NCBI RefSeq assembly: GCF_026930145.1
Contig: NZ_JANHOJ010000001.1
Location: forward strand, 496,001 to 560,000
Length of the DNA stretch: 64,000 bases
Source: Bartonella sp. A05
GTDB taxonomy: Bacteria > Pseudomonadota > Alphaproteobacteria > Rhizobiales > Rhizobiaceae
Direction: 5' to 3'
Positions within the stretch are counted from its first letter, which is position 1. Every line of letters starts with the position of its first letter. Below the pieces are notes generated by a model. It saw only the letters and a program-made list of their open reading frames with translations, was not told the DNA's origin and ran no database searches. This document shows positions 53,617 through 63,415 of this stretch, piece by piece. The position numbers and the translations under genes were made by a program.

Positions 53617-56205
53617 ATGAACCTAGAAAAATATAGTGAACGACTGCAAGGTTTTTTACAAGCAGCACAAAATAGCGCCCTTTCTTCCGACAATCAGCAA
53701 TTTATGCCTGAACATTTCTTAAAAATACTCTTAGATGATAATCAAGGATTGGCGGCTTCCTTGATTCAAAAAGCCGGGGGGGATTTGCCAAGCATTCAAA
53801 AAGCACTCAAAGCAGCACTCGATGCTTTGCCTAAAGTGCAAGGCGGAAATGGACAGCTTTATATGTCGCAGCCGCTCGCAAAAGTCTTTACAATGGCTGA
53901 AGATCTCGCGCAGAAAGCGGGTGATCAATTTGTCACTGTGGAACGGGTGTTACAAGCTCTTCTCATGGAAAAAACCGCAAAAACTGCCGATATTCTCAAA
54001 ACCGGAGGTTTAACACAACAGGCTCTTAATCAAGCAGTTAATACTATGCGAAAAGGAAAAACAGCAACAAGCCCGCATGCTGAAAGCCAATATGATGCAT
54101 TGGAGAAATATGCACGCAATCTTACACAAGATGCACGCGAAGGAAAGCTTGATCCTGTCATTGGACGGGAAGAAGAAATTCGCCGAACAATTCAGGTTCT
54201 CTCACGCCGAACAAAAAATAATCCTGTTCTTATCGGTGAACCCGGTGTGGGAAAAACCGCAATCGTAGAGGGTTTGGTACTTCGTATCGTTAATGGGGAT
54301 GTCCCTGAAACATTGCGCGATAAACAACTCTATGCTTTGGATATGGGTGCTCTTATTGCTGGTGCAAAATATCGGGGGGAATTCGAAGAACGATTAAAAG
54401 CTGTCTTAGCAGAGGTGCAAGCCGAAAATGGACAGATTATCCTCTTTATTGATGAATTGCATAATCTCGTGGGAGCCGGGAAATCCGATGGCCCTATGGA
54501 TGCCTCCAATTTGCTGAAGCCCGCTCTCGCACGCGGTGAACTCCATTGTGTTGGCGCTACAACACTCGAAGAATACCGGAAATATGTCGAAAAAGACGCC
54601 GCTCTCGCACGACGGTTCCAACCCGTCTTCGTGCCTGAGCCAACATTTGAGGATACAATCTCTATCTTACGCGGCATCAAAGAAAAATACGAACAACATC
54701 ACAAAGTACGTTTGGCTGACAGTGCTTTGATCGCCGCTGCGCGCTTGTCAAATCGCTATATTACCGATCGATTTCTGCCCGATAAAGCGATTGATCTCAT
54801 CGATGAAGCTGCTGCACGATTGCGTATGCAGGTCGATTCAAAACCAGAAGAGCTTGATGCAATAGATCGGCGCATTTTGCAGTTAAAAATTGAACGGGAA
54901 GCTTTGAAAACAGAAGTCGATCCTACGTCAAAAGAGCGGTTGCGAACTGTGGAAACTGAACTCAATACATTGGAAAAACAATCCACTGAGATGACAAGCG
55001 CTTGGCAGGCTGAAAAACAAAAATTAGGTCATGCCGCCGACTTAAAAAAACAGCTCGAAGAAGCGCGAAATGCTCTAGCTATTGCACAGCGTAACGGACA
55101 GTTTCAACGTGCTGGGGAACTAGCCTATAGTGTGATCCCTGAACTCGAAAAACAACTGAACATTGCAGAAAATGACGACCAAAAAAATAATCTAGTCGAA
55201 GAAGTCGTAAGTGCTGAACATATCGCGCAAATCGTCTCACGGTGGACAGGAATTCCCGTCGATCGTATGCTCGAAGCTGAACGCGATAAACTATTGCGTA
55301 TGGAAGATGAAATCAGTAAACGAGTGGTCGGACAGGGCGAAGCCGTTCAAGCCGTCGCTCGGGCTGTGCGACGCGCGCGCGCCGGATTACAAGATCCAAA
55401 TCGGCCAATCGGATCCTTCATGTTCCTAGGGCCAACAGGCGTGGGAAAAACAGAATTAACAAAAGCGCTCGCTGCTTTCCTCTTCCAAGACCCTAATGCA
55501 ATGCTGCGAATCGATATGTCAGAATATATGGAAAAACACGCTGGTGCACGACTCATCGGTGCACCGCCAGGATATATCGGATACGAAGAAGGGGGCGTGC
55601 TAACCGAAGCTGTAAGACGGAGACCCTATCAAGTCATCCTTTTTGACGAAATTGAAAAAGCACATCCAGATATCTTTAATCTCTTACTCCAAGTGCTCGA
55701 TGAAGGGCGCTTAACAGATGGACAAGGGCGAACCGTCGATTTTCGAAATACATTGCTCATTATGACATCAAATCTTGGTGCTGACTTCTTAACCGCACTG
55801 CCTGAAGGGCAAACAACCGATACAGTCAGAGAGGATGTCATGCACGCCGTTAAGGATGCATTCCGACCTGAATTCTTGAACCGTATTGATGAAATTATTC
55901 TCTTTCAAAGATTGCAACGTCAAGATATGGAAGCTATCGTTGATATTCAAATACAATATTTACAAAATTTGCTCAATGAACGAAACATAACATTGCAAAT
56001 TACACAAGAAGCGCGCGAATTTCTCGCAAATAAAGGATATGACCCACTCTATGGCGCGAGGCCGCTAAAACGAATCATTCAAAAAGAAATTCAAGATCCT
56101 CTTGCCGAAAGCATCCTCTTTGGAACAGTTCAAGATGAAGAAACCATTATGGTAACAAAAAAAGAAGAAAAATTGGCATTTTCCTCCCTAAAAAATGAGG
56201 CATAA
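53617..56205 (+). CDS. clpB: ATP-dependent disaggregase ClpB
   Basis: 862 residues, standard. N-domain (residues 1-145), NBD1 with Walker [10 protein letters not shown], a coiled-coil M-domain (about 400-525, starting [20 protein letters not shown]), and NBD2 with Walker [10 protein letters not shown] plus [13 protein letters not shown] pore loop. It dissolves protein aggregates with DnaK. AAAGGAAC precedes the ATG. Likely heat-shock induced. Confidence 0.98.
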   Translation: MNLEKYSERLQGFLQAAQNSALSSDNQQFMPEHFLKILLDDNQGLAASLIQKAGGDLPSIQKALKAALDALPKVQGGNGQLYMSQPLAKVFTMAEDLAQKAGDQFVTVERVLQALLMEKTAKTADILKTGGLTQQALNQAVNTMRKGKTATSPHAESQYDALEKYARNLTQDAREGKLDPVIGREEEIRRTIQVLSRRTKNNPVLIGEPGVGKTAIVEGLVLRIVNGDVPETLRDKQLYALDMGALIAGAKYRGEFEERLKAVLAEVQAENGQIILFIDELHNLVGAGKSDGPMDASNLLKPALARGELHCVGATTLEEYRKYVEKDAALARRFQPVFVPEPTFEDTISILRGIKEKYEQHHKVRLADSALIAAARLSNRYITDRFLPDKAIDLIDEAAARLRMQVDSKPEELDAIDRRILQLKIEREALKTEVDPTSKERLRTVETELNTLEKQSTEMTSAWQAEKQKLGHAADLKKQLEEARNALAIAQRNGQFQRAGELAYSVIPELEKQLNIAENDDQKNNLVEEVVSAEHIAQIVSRWTGIPVDRMLEAERDKLLRMEDEISKRVVGQGEAVQAVARAVRRARAGLQDPNRPIGSFMFLGPTGVGKTELTKALAAFLFQDPNAMLRIDMSEYMEKHAGARLIGAPPGYIGYEEGGVLTEAVRRRPYQVILFDEIEKAHPDIFNLLLQVLDEGRLTDGQGRTVDFRNTLLIMTSNLGADFLTALPEGQTTDTVREDVMHAVKDAFRPEFLNRIDEIILFQRLQRQDMEAIVDIQIQYLQNLLNERNITLQITQEAREFLANKGYDPLYGARPLKRIIQKEIQDPLAESILFGTVQDEETIMVTKKEEKLAFSSLKNEA

Positions 56206-57084
56206 AAAAGGACAAAAACAATGAAAACAGAAAATAAAAATTGACAAAGTAAACCTAAATGGATATTATAAATCCATAATCGGAATTCTATGTTTCTTTA
56301 TCAAGGTACTTTTATTCCGAGATAGAGGGCATAAATAAGTGAAGCGGATTTTGTCAGTCTTCTCTTTTTTAGGTTCTATTTATTTCTAGAGGGTAGGCAT
56401 GCGGGGGAAATATTCCTCAGAGGTGAATGTCTTTAGATTTTTACGTCTGCGGGTTTTTATGGGATGCTTTAGGCGATCTACGCCGTAATTTACATTCTTT
56501 ATGACATGTTACCCTATTACATTTTATCCTGTTCATCATTGGGGTTTTTGATTCCGAGGGGGATGGTACCTTTGTGTGTGATTGCTCCCTGTCTTTATTT
56601 ATAACATATATCTGTTTGCACAATGTACATTTTAGAATTGCGTACATTTTAGAATTGTGCAGCGCTTTGGAGAGAAGCGTAGATCAATAGGGTTTTTGCA
56701 TGCCCGAAAGTGAATGCAGAGAGCGGTTATGCCCAAGGATCAGTTTTGATCAAATCAAAAAAATGATCAGAGCAATATGCAGTAAAGCATGCAACAAAAT
56801 ATGTAAAATCTGGAAACAATGCTCAACCATCTTTCTTGCGGGTGGCTGCTGGGATACATGTTGAAATGTTCTAAAGTAAGCACCAGTTTGGTGAAAGCAT
56901 GGGTTTGAAAAATGCGATCCTGTGCTGAGGCGTGCACTGAATTTGGTATCGCCACAGAGGAGATGTGCAGATTATTTTACGGTTTTTACCGGTAATATTT
57001 ATGCAACACACGAGGTCATGTGATTGTTCTTCCTTCGGGGGCATAGAGATTCGCATGGAGCAAATAATTTGAAGGAATATTCAG
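56206..57084. other. Gene-free interval between clpB and the virion module
   Basis: About 880 bases. It holds a 7-codon ORF with an SD (56221-56244), the strong promoter at 56241-56269 and the tandem GTACATTTTAGAATTG at 56625-56640 and 56642-56657. No larger gene is supportable. Confidence 0.5.
56241..56269 (+). promoter_or_regulatory. Near-consensus promoter with no gene behind it
   Basis: TTGACA (56241-56246), 17 bases, TATTAT (56264-56269). The nearest plus-strand gene starts more than 800 bases downstream. The expected transcript begins near 56276 and contains a CGGAAT...ATTCCG stem, so a small RNA or a long leader of the virion module is possible. Confidence 0.6.
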
Positions 57085-57414
57085 GTGACAAATGAAAAAA
57101 GTCTCTCTTCATGCAGAAGAGGGCGGCCAAAAGGCGCATTGAATAAAACAACAAAACTGCTCAAAGATGCTATTCTGACAGCTGCTGCACAGGCGGGGTA
57201 TCACTATGGTTCTGATGGTTTGGTATCTTATCTTCAATATCATGCGATCAATAATCCTGTGCCTTTTTTCTCGCTTTTGGCAAAGGTTTTGCCTCTGCAA
57301 GTGACCGGAGAAGGGGGAGGCGATGTCAAAACAGTTTCACGTGTTGAAATTGTGCCGGTCATTGCAAAGGAGACGACGCTTGAGGAGCATAATGCATCGA
57401 CTTGTAATGATTAG
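57085..57414 (+). CDS. Small-terminase-like DNA-binding protein
   Basis: 109 residues. The N-terminal RRGRPKGALNKTTKLLKDAIL is the AT-hook-like and helix motif often seen in proteins encoded just upstream of TerL (DUF5681 and small-terminase types). AAGGAA lies 8 bases before the GTG start. The rest is low in motifs. It may recognise packaging sites, or merely be adjacent. Confidence 0.6.
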   Translation: MTNEKSLSSCRRGRPKGALNKTTKLLKDAILTAAAQAGYHYGSDGLVSYLQYHAINNPVPFFSLLAKVLPLQVTGEGGGDVKTVSRVEIVPVIAKETTLEEHNASTCND

Positions 57415-57960
57415 CGCTATAAATGATCGTTCATACGGTAAGTCAAACCGGTTTTTGATAGGGCACTCAAGCGCTCAATATGCGAGAAAACTCCATTTAT
57501 GCACAAAAACACACAAATTATATAACACTGCGCAAATGATACTGCGCAAATGATACTGCATTTGCGGAAAGAATGCGGAACAAGGGAGCGTCTTTTTCTG
57601 AAACGCTGATGTCGACGCTGCTTTCGAGCGCGGGGATGTTAAAAAGGCTGATATGCGTGCCGCTGCGGGGGAAAATCATGGAGCGCGTTGAAAATAGCTC
57701 TAGAAAATACACGCCTTGGCTTTATGTCGGCTGTGGGTGGTTATCAGCGTGAAAGATAAGAAATAAGGTTTAATCAAACAGTCAAGCTGGTGAGAAAAGC
57801 GTGATTATGGCGCGGGGGCGGGAGCTTATGGGCAAGACAAGGAAGCAAGACTTAAGCGGAAAACAAGGTTTAAGTGGAAAACAAGGTTTGATCGGAGAAT
57901 GGGTCTGATGGGGGAACGAAGCGTGATCTACAGAAAAATAAAGCAACGAGGAAGTCGCTC
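57415..57960. other. Gap between the small-terminase-like gene and terL
   Basis: About 545 bases, unusual within a packaging operon. It contains tandem ACTGCGCAAATGAT repeats (57528-57556) and TGGAAAACAAGGTTT-type repeats (57860-57890). No gene is supportable. Confidence 0.45.
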
Positions 57961-59286
57961 ATGACAACAGCTCAAGTTGCTCTTATCCCAAAACTTATCC
58001 CTGTTTTTGCTGGAAAAGCAGATGTGCGTGCCGCTTGGGGAGGGCGAGGATCTGGAAAAACACGATCCTTTGCTTTGATGTCAGCGGTGGTTGGTTATCG
58101 GCACGGAAAGGCAGGGGAAAGAGGTATAATTTTATGTGCAAGACAGTTCCAAAATTCACTTAATGAAAGTTCCTTGGAAGAAATTAAACGAGCTATTGAG
58201 TCTTATCGCTTTTTACAAGACTATTATGAGATCGGTGATAAATATATCAAATCAAAAGATGGGCGCATCGTTTATGTTTTTGCTGGGCTTGATCGCAATA
58301 TCACAAGCATTAAATCCATGGGACGCATTCTGATTTGTTGGGTTGATGAAGCAGAACCCGTCACAGACAATGCATGGCAAACGCTTATTCCAACATTACG
58401 AGAAGAAGGAAAAAATTGGCATTCTGAATTATGGGTCACTTGGAACCCCGTACGGGAAAATGCGCCCGTTGAAAAAAGATTCAGAAATATAAACGATCCC
58501 AATATTAAGGGGGTGGAGATCAATTGGCGCGATAATCCTCAATTTCCTGATAAACTCAATCGAGATCGAAAAGCTGATTTTGAACAAAGGCCGGAACAGT
58601 ATCAGCATATTTGGGAAGGCCACTATCTGCAAGCCATTCAAGGTGCATATTATCAAAAATCACTCCTCGAAGCTGAACAGGAAGGACGGATTACATATGT
58701 TCCGCGTGATCCGCTCATTCAGATTAAAATCTTTTGGGATATTGGGGGAACAGGAGCAAAGGCTGATGCAACGGCCTTATGGGTAGCACAATTCGTCGGT
58801 CGTGAAATTCGCGTCCTCGATTATTATGAAGCGCAAGGACAGCCTCTCTCCGAGCACATTGGCTGGGTGTGCCATAAGGGATATAACGAGGCTCTTATGG
58901 TCTTGCCTCACGATGGGGCAACAAAAGATCGGGTTTGCAATGTTAGTTTTGAAAGTGCTCTCCAACAAGCCGGATTTCAAACCAGAATTATTCCAAATCA
59001 AGGACTGGGAGCCGTCAAAATGCGCATCGAAGCGGTGAGACGTTTATTTCCGGCCATATGGTTTAATCGCGACACAACAGAGGCTGGACGAAAAGCACTC
59101 GCATGGTATCACGAAAAACGCGACGAGCAACGCAATATCGGATTAGGTGCAGAACATGATTGGGCAAGCCATGGCGCCGATAGTTTCGGACTTATGTGTA
59201 TCGCCTATGAACAACCCAACAACAAACCCAGAAAAGATATCTATCGCTCTTCTTCCTATTCTCAAACATCATGGATGGCTTTCTAA
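57961..59286 (+). CDS. terL: Phage terminase large subunit
   Basis: 441 residues. It packages DNA into proheads. The ATPase has Walker A GGRGSGKTR (about residues 27-35) and Walker B ILICWVDEAE; the C-terminal RNase-H-like nuclease begins FWDIGGTGAKADATAL and ends with HDWASHGADSFGLM. All expected acidic residues seem present, so it should be active. The stop overlaps the portal ATG (TAATG). Confidence 0.92.
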   Translation: MTTAQVALIPKLIPVFAGKADVRAAWGGRGSGKTRSFALMSAVVGYRHGKAGERGIILCARQFQNSLNESSLEEIKRAIESYRFLQDYYEIGDKYIKSKDGRIVYVFAGLDRNITSIKSMGRILICWVDEAEPVTDNAWQTLIPTLREEGKNWHSELWVTWNPVRENAPVEKRFRNINDPNIKGVEINWRDNPQFPDKLNRDRKADFEQRPEQYQHIWEGHYLQAIQGAYYQKSLLEAEQEGRITYVPRDPLIQIKIFWDIGGTGAKADATALWVAQFVGREIRVLDYYEAQGQPLSEHIGWVCHKGYNEALMVLPHDGATKDRVCNVSFESALQQAGFQTRIIPNQGLGAVKMRIEAVRRLFPAIWFNRDTTEAGRKALAWYHEKRDEQRNIGLGAEHDWASHGADSFGLMCIAYEQPNNKPRKDIYRSSSYSQTSWMAF

Positions 59287-61046
59287 TGAACAACGGTACA
59301 GCTTTTTTTGACTTGAGTGAAACACTCGAACATCAAGCGCTTTTTAAAAAACTTGTCGGTTGGTATCAGGATGATATCAAACATGCCGAGCAATGGCGCA
59401 AGAATGCTCAAGAAGATTATGATTTCTACAATGGGCGGCAATGGAATGAGCAAGATCTCGCCGTGCTACGGGAACAGAATAGACCTGTTATGACCTTTAA
59501 CCGTATCGCTCCTTTGATTCATGCGGTTGTTGGGGCTGAGCGAAATAATAAACGGCAAGTGCAATTTATTCCCAGACAAGAAGGGGCCGCTTTGGCCAAT
59601 GAAATCTTAACCGGAGCGGCTGAATGGTTTCGCGATGAGGCCGGTGGAGAATTTGAAGATTCTGATGCTTTCCAAGATGCAATTATCTGCGGAATGGGCT
59701 GGACAGATACACGGCTTGACTACGAAGAGGACCCAAAGGGAAAACCAGTAATCGCGCGATTGGATCCCATGAAAATGGTCTGGGATGCAAGTGCTATTAA
59801 GCCCAATCTGATCGATGCACAGCGCGTATGGTATATCGATGAAAAACCTCTCGCTATGGCTAAGGAAATGTTCCCAAATGTCCATTGGAGTGAACTCAAT
59901 GCCGATTGGGTACAAAATCATAGCTTTCTGCACGACTCCAGCGATGGCGAAAGCCAAAGCTTTCACAACGAATATGGCGAGGGTGGTAGCTCTTCTGGTC
60001 CCAAAATGGTGACTTTGGCTGAATGCCGGTGGTTTGAGCGCGAGGTCTATTATAAAGTCCTCAACCCCCAAACAGGGCAGTTTATCGATTATTCAGAACA
60101 GGACTTTCAAAGTATAAAAAAAGATATCCCACAAATCCAAGCGACAAAAATGACTAGAAAAATCGTTAAACGTGCATTCTTGGGAAAAAAACTACTCGAT
60201 GCACCCGATAAGCCATTAGTGCCCTCCGATCAACTGGGGTGGGAATGTATTACAGGATATTTTGATAAGCTAAGCAGACAATTTTATGGTATCGTCAAAG
60301 CAGCAAAAGATCCGCAACGGTGGGCCAATAAATATTTTAGTCAAGTCATGCATTTGCTCAATAGTCAGTCAAAAGGCGGAATCATGGCAGAACGTGATGC
60401 TTTCGATGATGATCGGCAAGCTGCAGAAAGCTGGGCAAGAGCCGATAGTATTACATGGCTTAAAAGTGGTGCTGTCTCGGGAGGAAGAATCCAGCCAAAA
60501 CCAGTGGCCCAATTTCCAAATGGATTTTTTCAGCTCTTTAATGAAGCAAAAGGCGCAATTTCTCAAGTAACAGGATTATCTCCCGAATTTATTGGGATAC
60601 GCGCGGTAAACCAACCAGGTGTTCTTGAAGAACAACGACGCCAATCATCACTTAACCTTTTGGCATCCTTTTTTGATGGCTTGCGGCGATACCGGAAACG
60701 GCAGGGGCAAATTATCCTCTATCTCATTCAAAATTATCTTTCTGATGGGCGATTGGTGCGCATCGTCGGTGAAGAAAACGCTAAGTATGTGCCGCTGACG
60801 CGCGAAATGGTTACCAGTCTGGAATATGATATTGTTGTCGATGATGCGCCAACAAGTCCTAATGAAAAAGAACGGACATTTGCTGTTATTACACAATTGC
60901 TTCCTTTAATGCAGAATTTCGCAACACCAGATATGATGCTCGATTTATTGCACTATTCACCATTGCCTGCATCGCTTATTCATAAAATTGCGACAAAAGC
61001 GCAAAAGCAGAATCTAGAACAGGATAACCTGCAAGTGCTCCTATAA
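59286..61046 (+). CDS. P22-type portal protein
   Basis: 586 residues from the ATG at 59286; the frame is open upstream to 59271. The N-terminal WYQDDIKHAEQWRKNAQEDYDFYNGRQW, the RPVMTFNRIAPLIHAVVGAERNNK motif and LSPEFIGIRAVNQPGVLEEQRRQ are typical of P22-like portals. The dodecameric ring would form the DNA entry vertex. Translationally coupled to terL. Confidence 0.88.
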   Translation: MNNGTAFFDLSETLEHQALFKKLVGWYQDDIKHAEQWRKNAQEDYDFYNGRQWNEQDLAVLREQNRPVMTFNRIAPLIHAVVGAERNNKRQVQFIPRQEGAALANEILTGAAEWFRDEAGGEFEDSDAFQDAIICGMGWTDTRLDYEEDPKGKPVIARLDPMKMVWDASAIKPNLIDAQRVWYIDEKPLAMAKEMFPNVHWSELNADWVQNHSFLHDSSDGESQSFHNEYGEGGSSSGPKMVTLAECRWFEREVYYKVLNPQTGQFIDYSEQDFQSIKKDIPQIQATKMTRKIVKRAFLGKKLLDAPDKPLVPSDQLGWECITGYFDKLSRQFYGIVKAAKDPQRWANKYFSQVMHLLNSQSKGGIMAERDAFDDDRQAAESWARADSITWLKSGAVSGGRIQPKPVAQFPNGFFQLFNEAKGAISQVTGLSPEFIGIRAVNQPGVLEEQRRQSSLNLLASFFDGLRRYRKRQGQIILYLIQNYLSDGRLVRIVGEENAKYVPLTREMVTSLEYDIVVDDAPTSPNEKERTFAVITQLLPLMQNFATPDMMLDLLHYSPLPASLIHKIATKAQKQNLEQDNLQVLL

Positions 61047-61320
61047 CACAAGGATACGCTCTGCTGTACTCAGAAATGAAGCCGAAAACGTCATGGAAAT
61101 AGTGGTGAAACCGCTTATTCCAACAGGACGGATAAAAAGATTGGCTTGGGGACAAAGCAAAAAGAGCAAGACCCGTTTGTAAAAGGCATTTGCAGTTTGG
61201 GGGCGCTCTGGGATGGTGCCAAAGCAGGATAATGCGCAAAGGGCATTTTCTACACAAAGCATCTCATCATTTGTTGAGAAGACGGTATCTTATTGTCTGA
61301 ATAGAAAAAAGGCTGACACA

Positions 61321-62067
61321 ATGGACGAAGAAAACTTAATCTGGGAAGAACAAAACCAATTCACACAAAATGCTCTTCAAGAAAGTGAAAACCATGAAGA
61401 GGTTAACACTGTGGAGGGGGAAAAGGCAGAAAATATCGGAGAAAATCGAGAAGAGTCTCAAAACGCTGAAGGGATTGAAGCACCACCAGATCCGCAAAAA
61501 GATTTTATGGGTTATATGCAATGGTTGGGAAAAACACTCCACAAACAGGAATTATTACGTGCTCAATCACAACACAGTTCTGTTCCTTCAGAAGCAGAGC
61601 AATTGCGCTCTTTTTTCCAGAAATCTGTGGCAGATGTCAAACAAAAGCATCAAGATTTCGATCAAGCCGCAGACTTCATTTATGATACGCGTGCTAAACA
61701 ATTGGCTGCTTGTGCTGCACTCTATCCCGAAATGGCCGATCCAAAAGTTATTGATGAAAGAATCGGAAATGAATTAAAGCAGATTATTCGGGATTGTGCA
61801 CAAAAAAAGCAAAATCCTGCTCAAGTGATCTACACTATTGCACAAAAAATTGGTTATACGAACACGCTGCAAAGCAACTCTGTTGAAACTATACAGGAAA
61901 GGCAAAATTCTGCACGCACACTTGCTGCTCATAACGGTTTGACCCCAACCGGAACTATTTCTTTGGAAATGCTCGATAAAATGTCAGAAGCAGAATTTAG
62001 TACTTGGATTAATGATCCCAAAAATAAAGCCGCTTTTAATCATTTAATGGGGGGAGGCGATCTCTAA
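61321..62067 (+). CDS. Probable scaffold protein
   Basis: 248 residues from the ATG at 61321 (MDEENLIWEE); the frame is open upstream to 61213. Acidic, Glu/Gln-rich and helical, with no membrane segment, situated between the portal and capsid genes, the standard place for a scaffold. Residues 55-75 hold an EAPPDPQKDFMGYMQWL motif. The call relies mostly on position and composition. Confidence 0.6.
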   Translation: MDEENLIWEEQNQFTQNALQESENHEEVNTVEGEKAENIGENREESQNAEGIEAPPDPQKDFMGYMQWLGKTLHKQELLRAQSQHSSVPSEAEQLRSFFQKSVADVKQKHQDFDQAADFIYDTRAKQLAACAALYPEMADPKVIDERIGNELKQIIRDCAQKKQNPAQVIYTIAQKIGYTNTLQSNSVETIQERQNSARTLAAHNGLTPTGTISLEMLDKMSEAEFSTWINDPKNKAAFNHLMGGGDL

Positions 62068-62169
62068 AGGAGGAGAGCTGTGAATAAACACAAGACAAAA
62101 CTCTAAACAGGAAAAACACAAACCAAGCAATTTACGGCTTTGAAAATAAGACATGTGGATGCTCAGAAA

Positions 62170-62193
62170 CCGGCAGTTCGCCGGATTTTTTTT
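62170..62193 (+). terminator. Intrinsic terminator between scaffold and capsid genes
   Basis: CCGGC, AGTTC loop, GCCGG, then ATTTTTTTT at 62170-62193. It lies 24 bases before the capsid ATG and could act as an attenuator setting the capsid level. Confidence 0.78.
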
Positions 62194-62216
62194 ATCAATA
62201 ATTCTAAGGGGGAAAA

Positions 62217-63338
62217 ATGGCTGTAACGCAAATCAAACTCAACGACCCAATGGCTGTGCGCTCGTGGTCTAAACTACTCAATCAAGAAGTCTCAAAAGCG
62301 ATTTCTATTGCACCATTAATTGGAAAAGATTCAAACAGTATTATACAATTGAAAGATGAAACCAATAAGGCAAGTGGCGATTCAATTAGCTTTAGTTTGC
62401 GGACGCAATTATTCGGTGATGGTGTCACTGAAGGACAGGAGATTGAAGGCAAAGAAGAAGTCTTGCAATTCTTAAATGACCGATTGGCGATTAATGAACT
62501 CGTTCATGCTGTTCGGGTTAAAAATGAAGGAACCATCGATCAGCAACGTATCTTACATAATTTGCGCACAGAAGCAAAAAATGGGTTGGTCGATTGGTAT
62601 GCCGATCGTTTGAGCATGATGTTCTTCATTCATGTTTGTGGTTATACCGCAAAAACGCTCCATTTCGAAGGACGAACCATTACATTGAAGCCTGTCCATT
62701 ACGGATTTAATACACCAACCGCTCCGACCAATAAACGTGTCGTGCGACCCAATGGAAAAATAAAAGATGAAGATTTGAAAGCAAACGATCTGTTTGATCT
62801 CAAATTGATCGATAAAGCTGTTGAACGCGCGAAACTTGCAAATCCAAAAATTAGGCCCGTGCGTGTCGATGGCGAAAATGTTTATGTGCTTTATCTCCAT
62901 CCAACACAGGTTACACAATTGAGAACCAATACCGAAGCTGGGCAGTGGCTCGATATTACCAAAGCAATCTACAGCGGTAGCCGTATGAAAAACCCAATCT
63001 ATAATGGATCCCTCGGTATGTATAATGGGGTCATCTTGCGGGAAGCCGAACATGTAACCGAAGGCGTAGAGTCAGGAACTCTAGGAAATGTTGTGTCTAA
63101 AGTGCGCCGTGCTGTTTTGCTTGGGGCACAAAGTGCTGTTATCGCTTTCGGTAAAGATCAGGGAGCAACGCGTTATAAATTGGTGGAAGAACTCTTTGAC
63201 TATGAACGCGAATTCGGTGTGGCAGCAAAAACCATCATTGGTATGAAAAAAACATGCTTCAATTTGCCAACAAGCAGTGCTCAAGATGCACAAGATTTCG
63301 GTACAATCGTAATACCAACCTATGGTGTACCTGCTTAA
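62217..63338 (+). CDS. N4-gp56-type major capsid protein
   Basis: 373 residues. Conserved parts are SISFSLRTQLFGDGVTEGQEIEGKEEVL, the Gln-Arg helix DQQRILHNLRTEAKNGLVDWYADRLS and the C-terminal GMYNGVILREAEHV and LLGAQSAVIAFGK. It builds the icosahedral shell. GGGGGAAAA precedes the ATG. It is the family I associate with Bartonella GTA-like particles. Confidence 0.88.
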   Translation: MAVTQIKLNDPMAVRSWSKLLNQEVSKAISIAPLIGKDSNSIIQLKDETNKASGDSISFSLRTQLFGDGVTEGQEIEGKEEVLQFLNDRLAINELVHAVRVKNEGTIDQQRILHNLRTEAKNGLVDWYADRLSMMFFIHVCGYTAKTLHFEGRTITLKPVHYGFNTPTAPTNKRVVRPNGKIKDEDLKANDLFDLKLIDKAVERAKLANPKIRPVRVDGENVYVLYLHPTQVTQLRTNTEAGQWLDITKAIYSGSRMKNPIYNGSLGMYNGVILREAEHVTEGVESGTLGNVVSKVRRAVLLGAQSAVIAFGKDQGATRYKLVEELFDYEREFGVAAKTIIGMKKTCFNLPTSSAQDAQDFGTIVIPTYGVPA

Positions 63339-63363
63339 AATATGCGCAAAAGTTTTGATCTTT

Positions 63364-63396
63364 TCTCTCCCAATAAAGAACTTCTTTGGGGGAGAA
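63364..63396 (+). terminator. Stem-loop after the capsid gene
   Basis: TCTCTCCCAATAAAG pairs imperfectly with CTTTGGGGGAGA around AACTT. No T-run follows; it may protect the capsid mRNA or attenuate the next gene. Confidence 0.6.
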
Positions 63397-63415
63397 ATAC
63401 AAAAAAGGAACCTAT

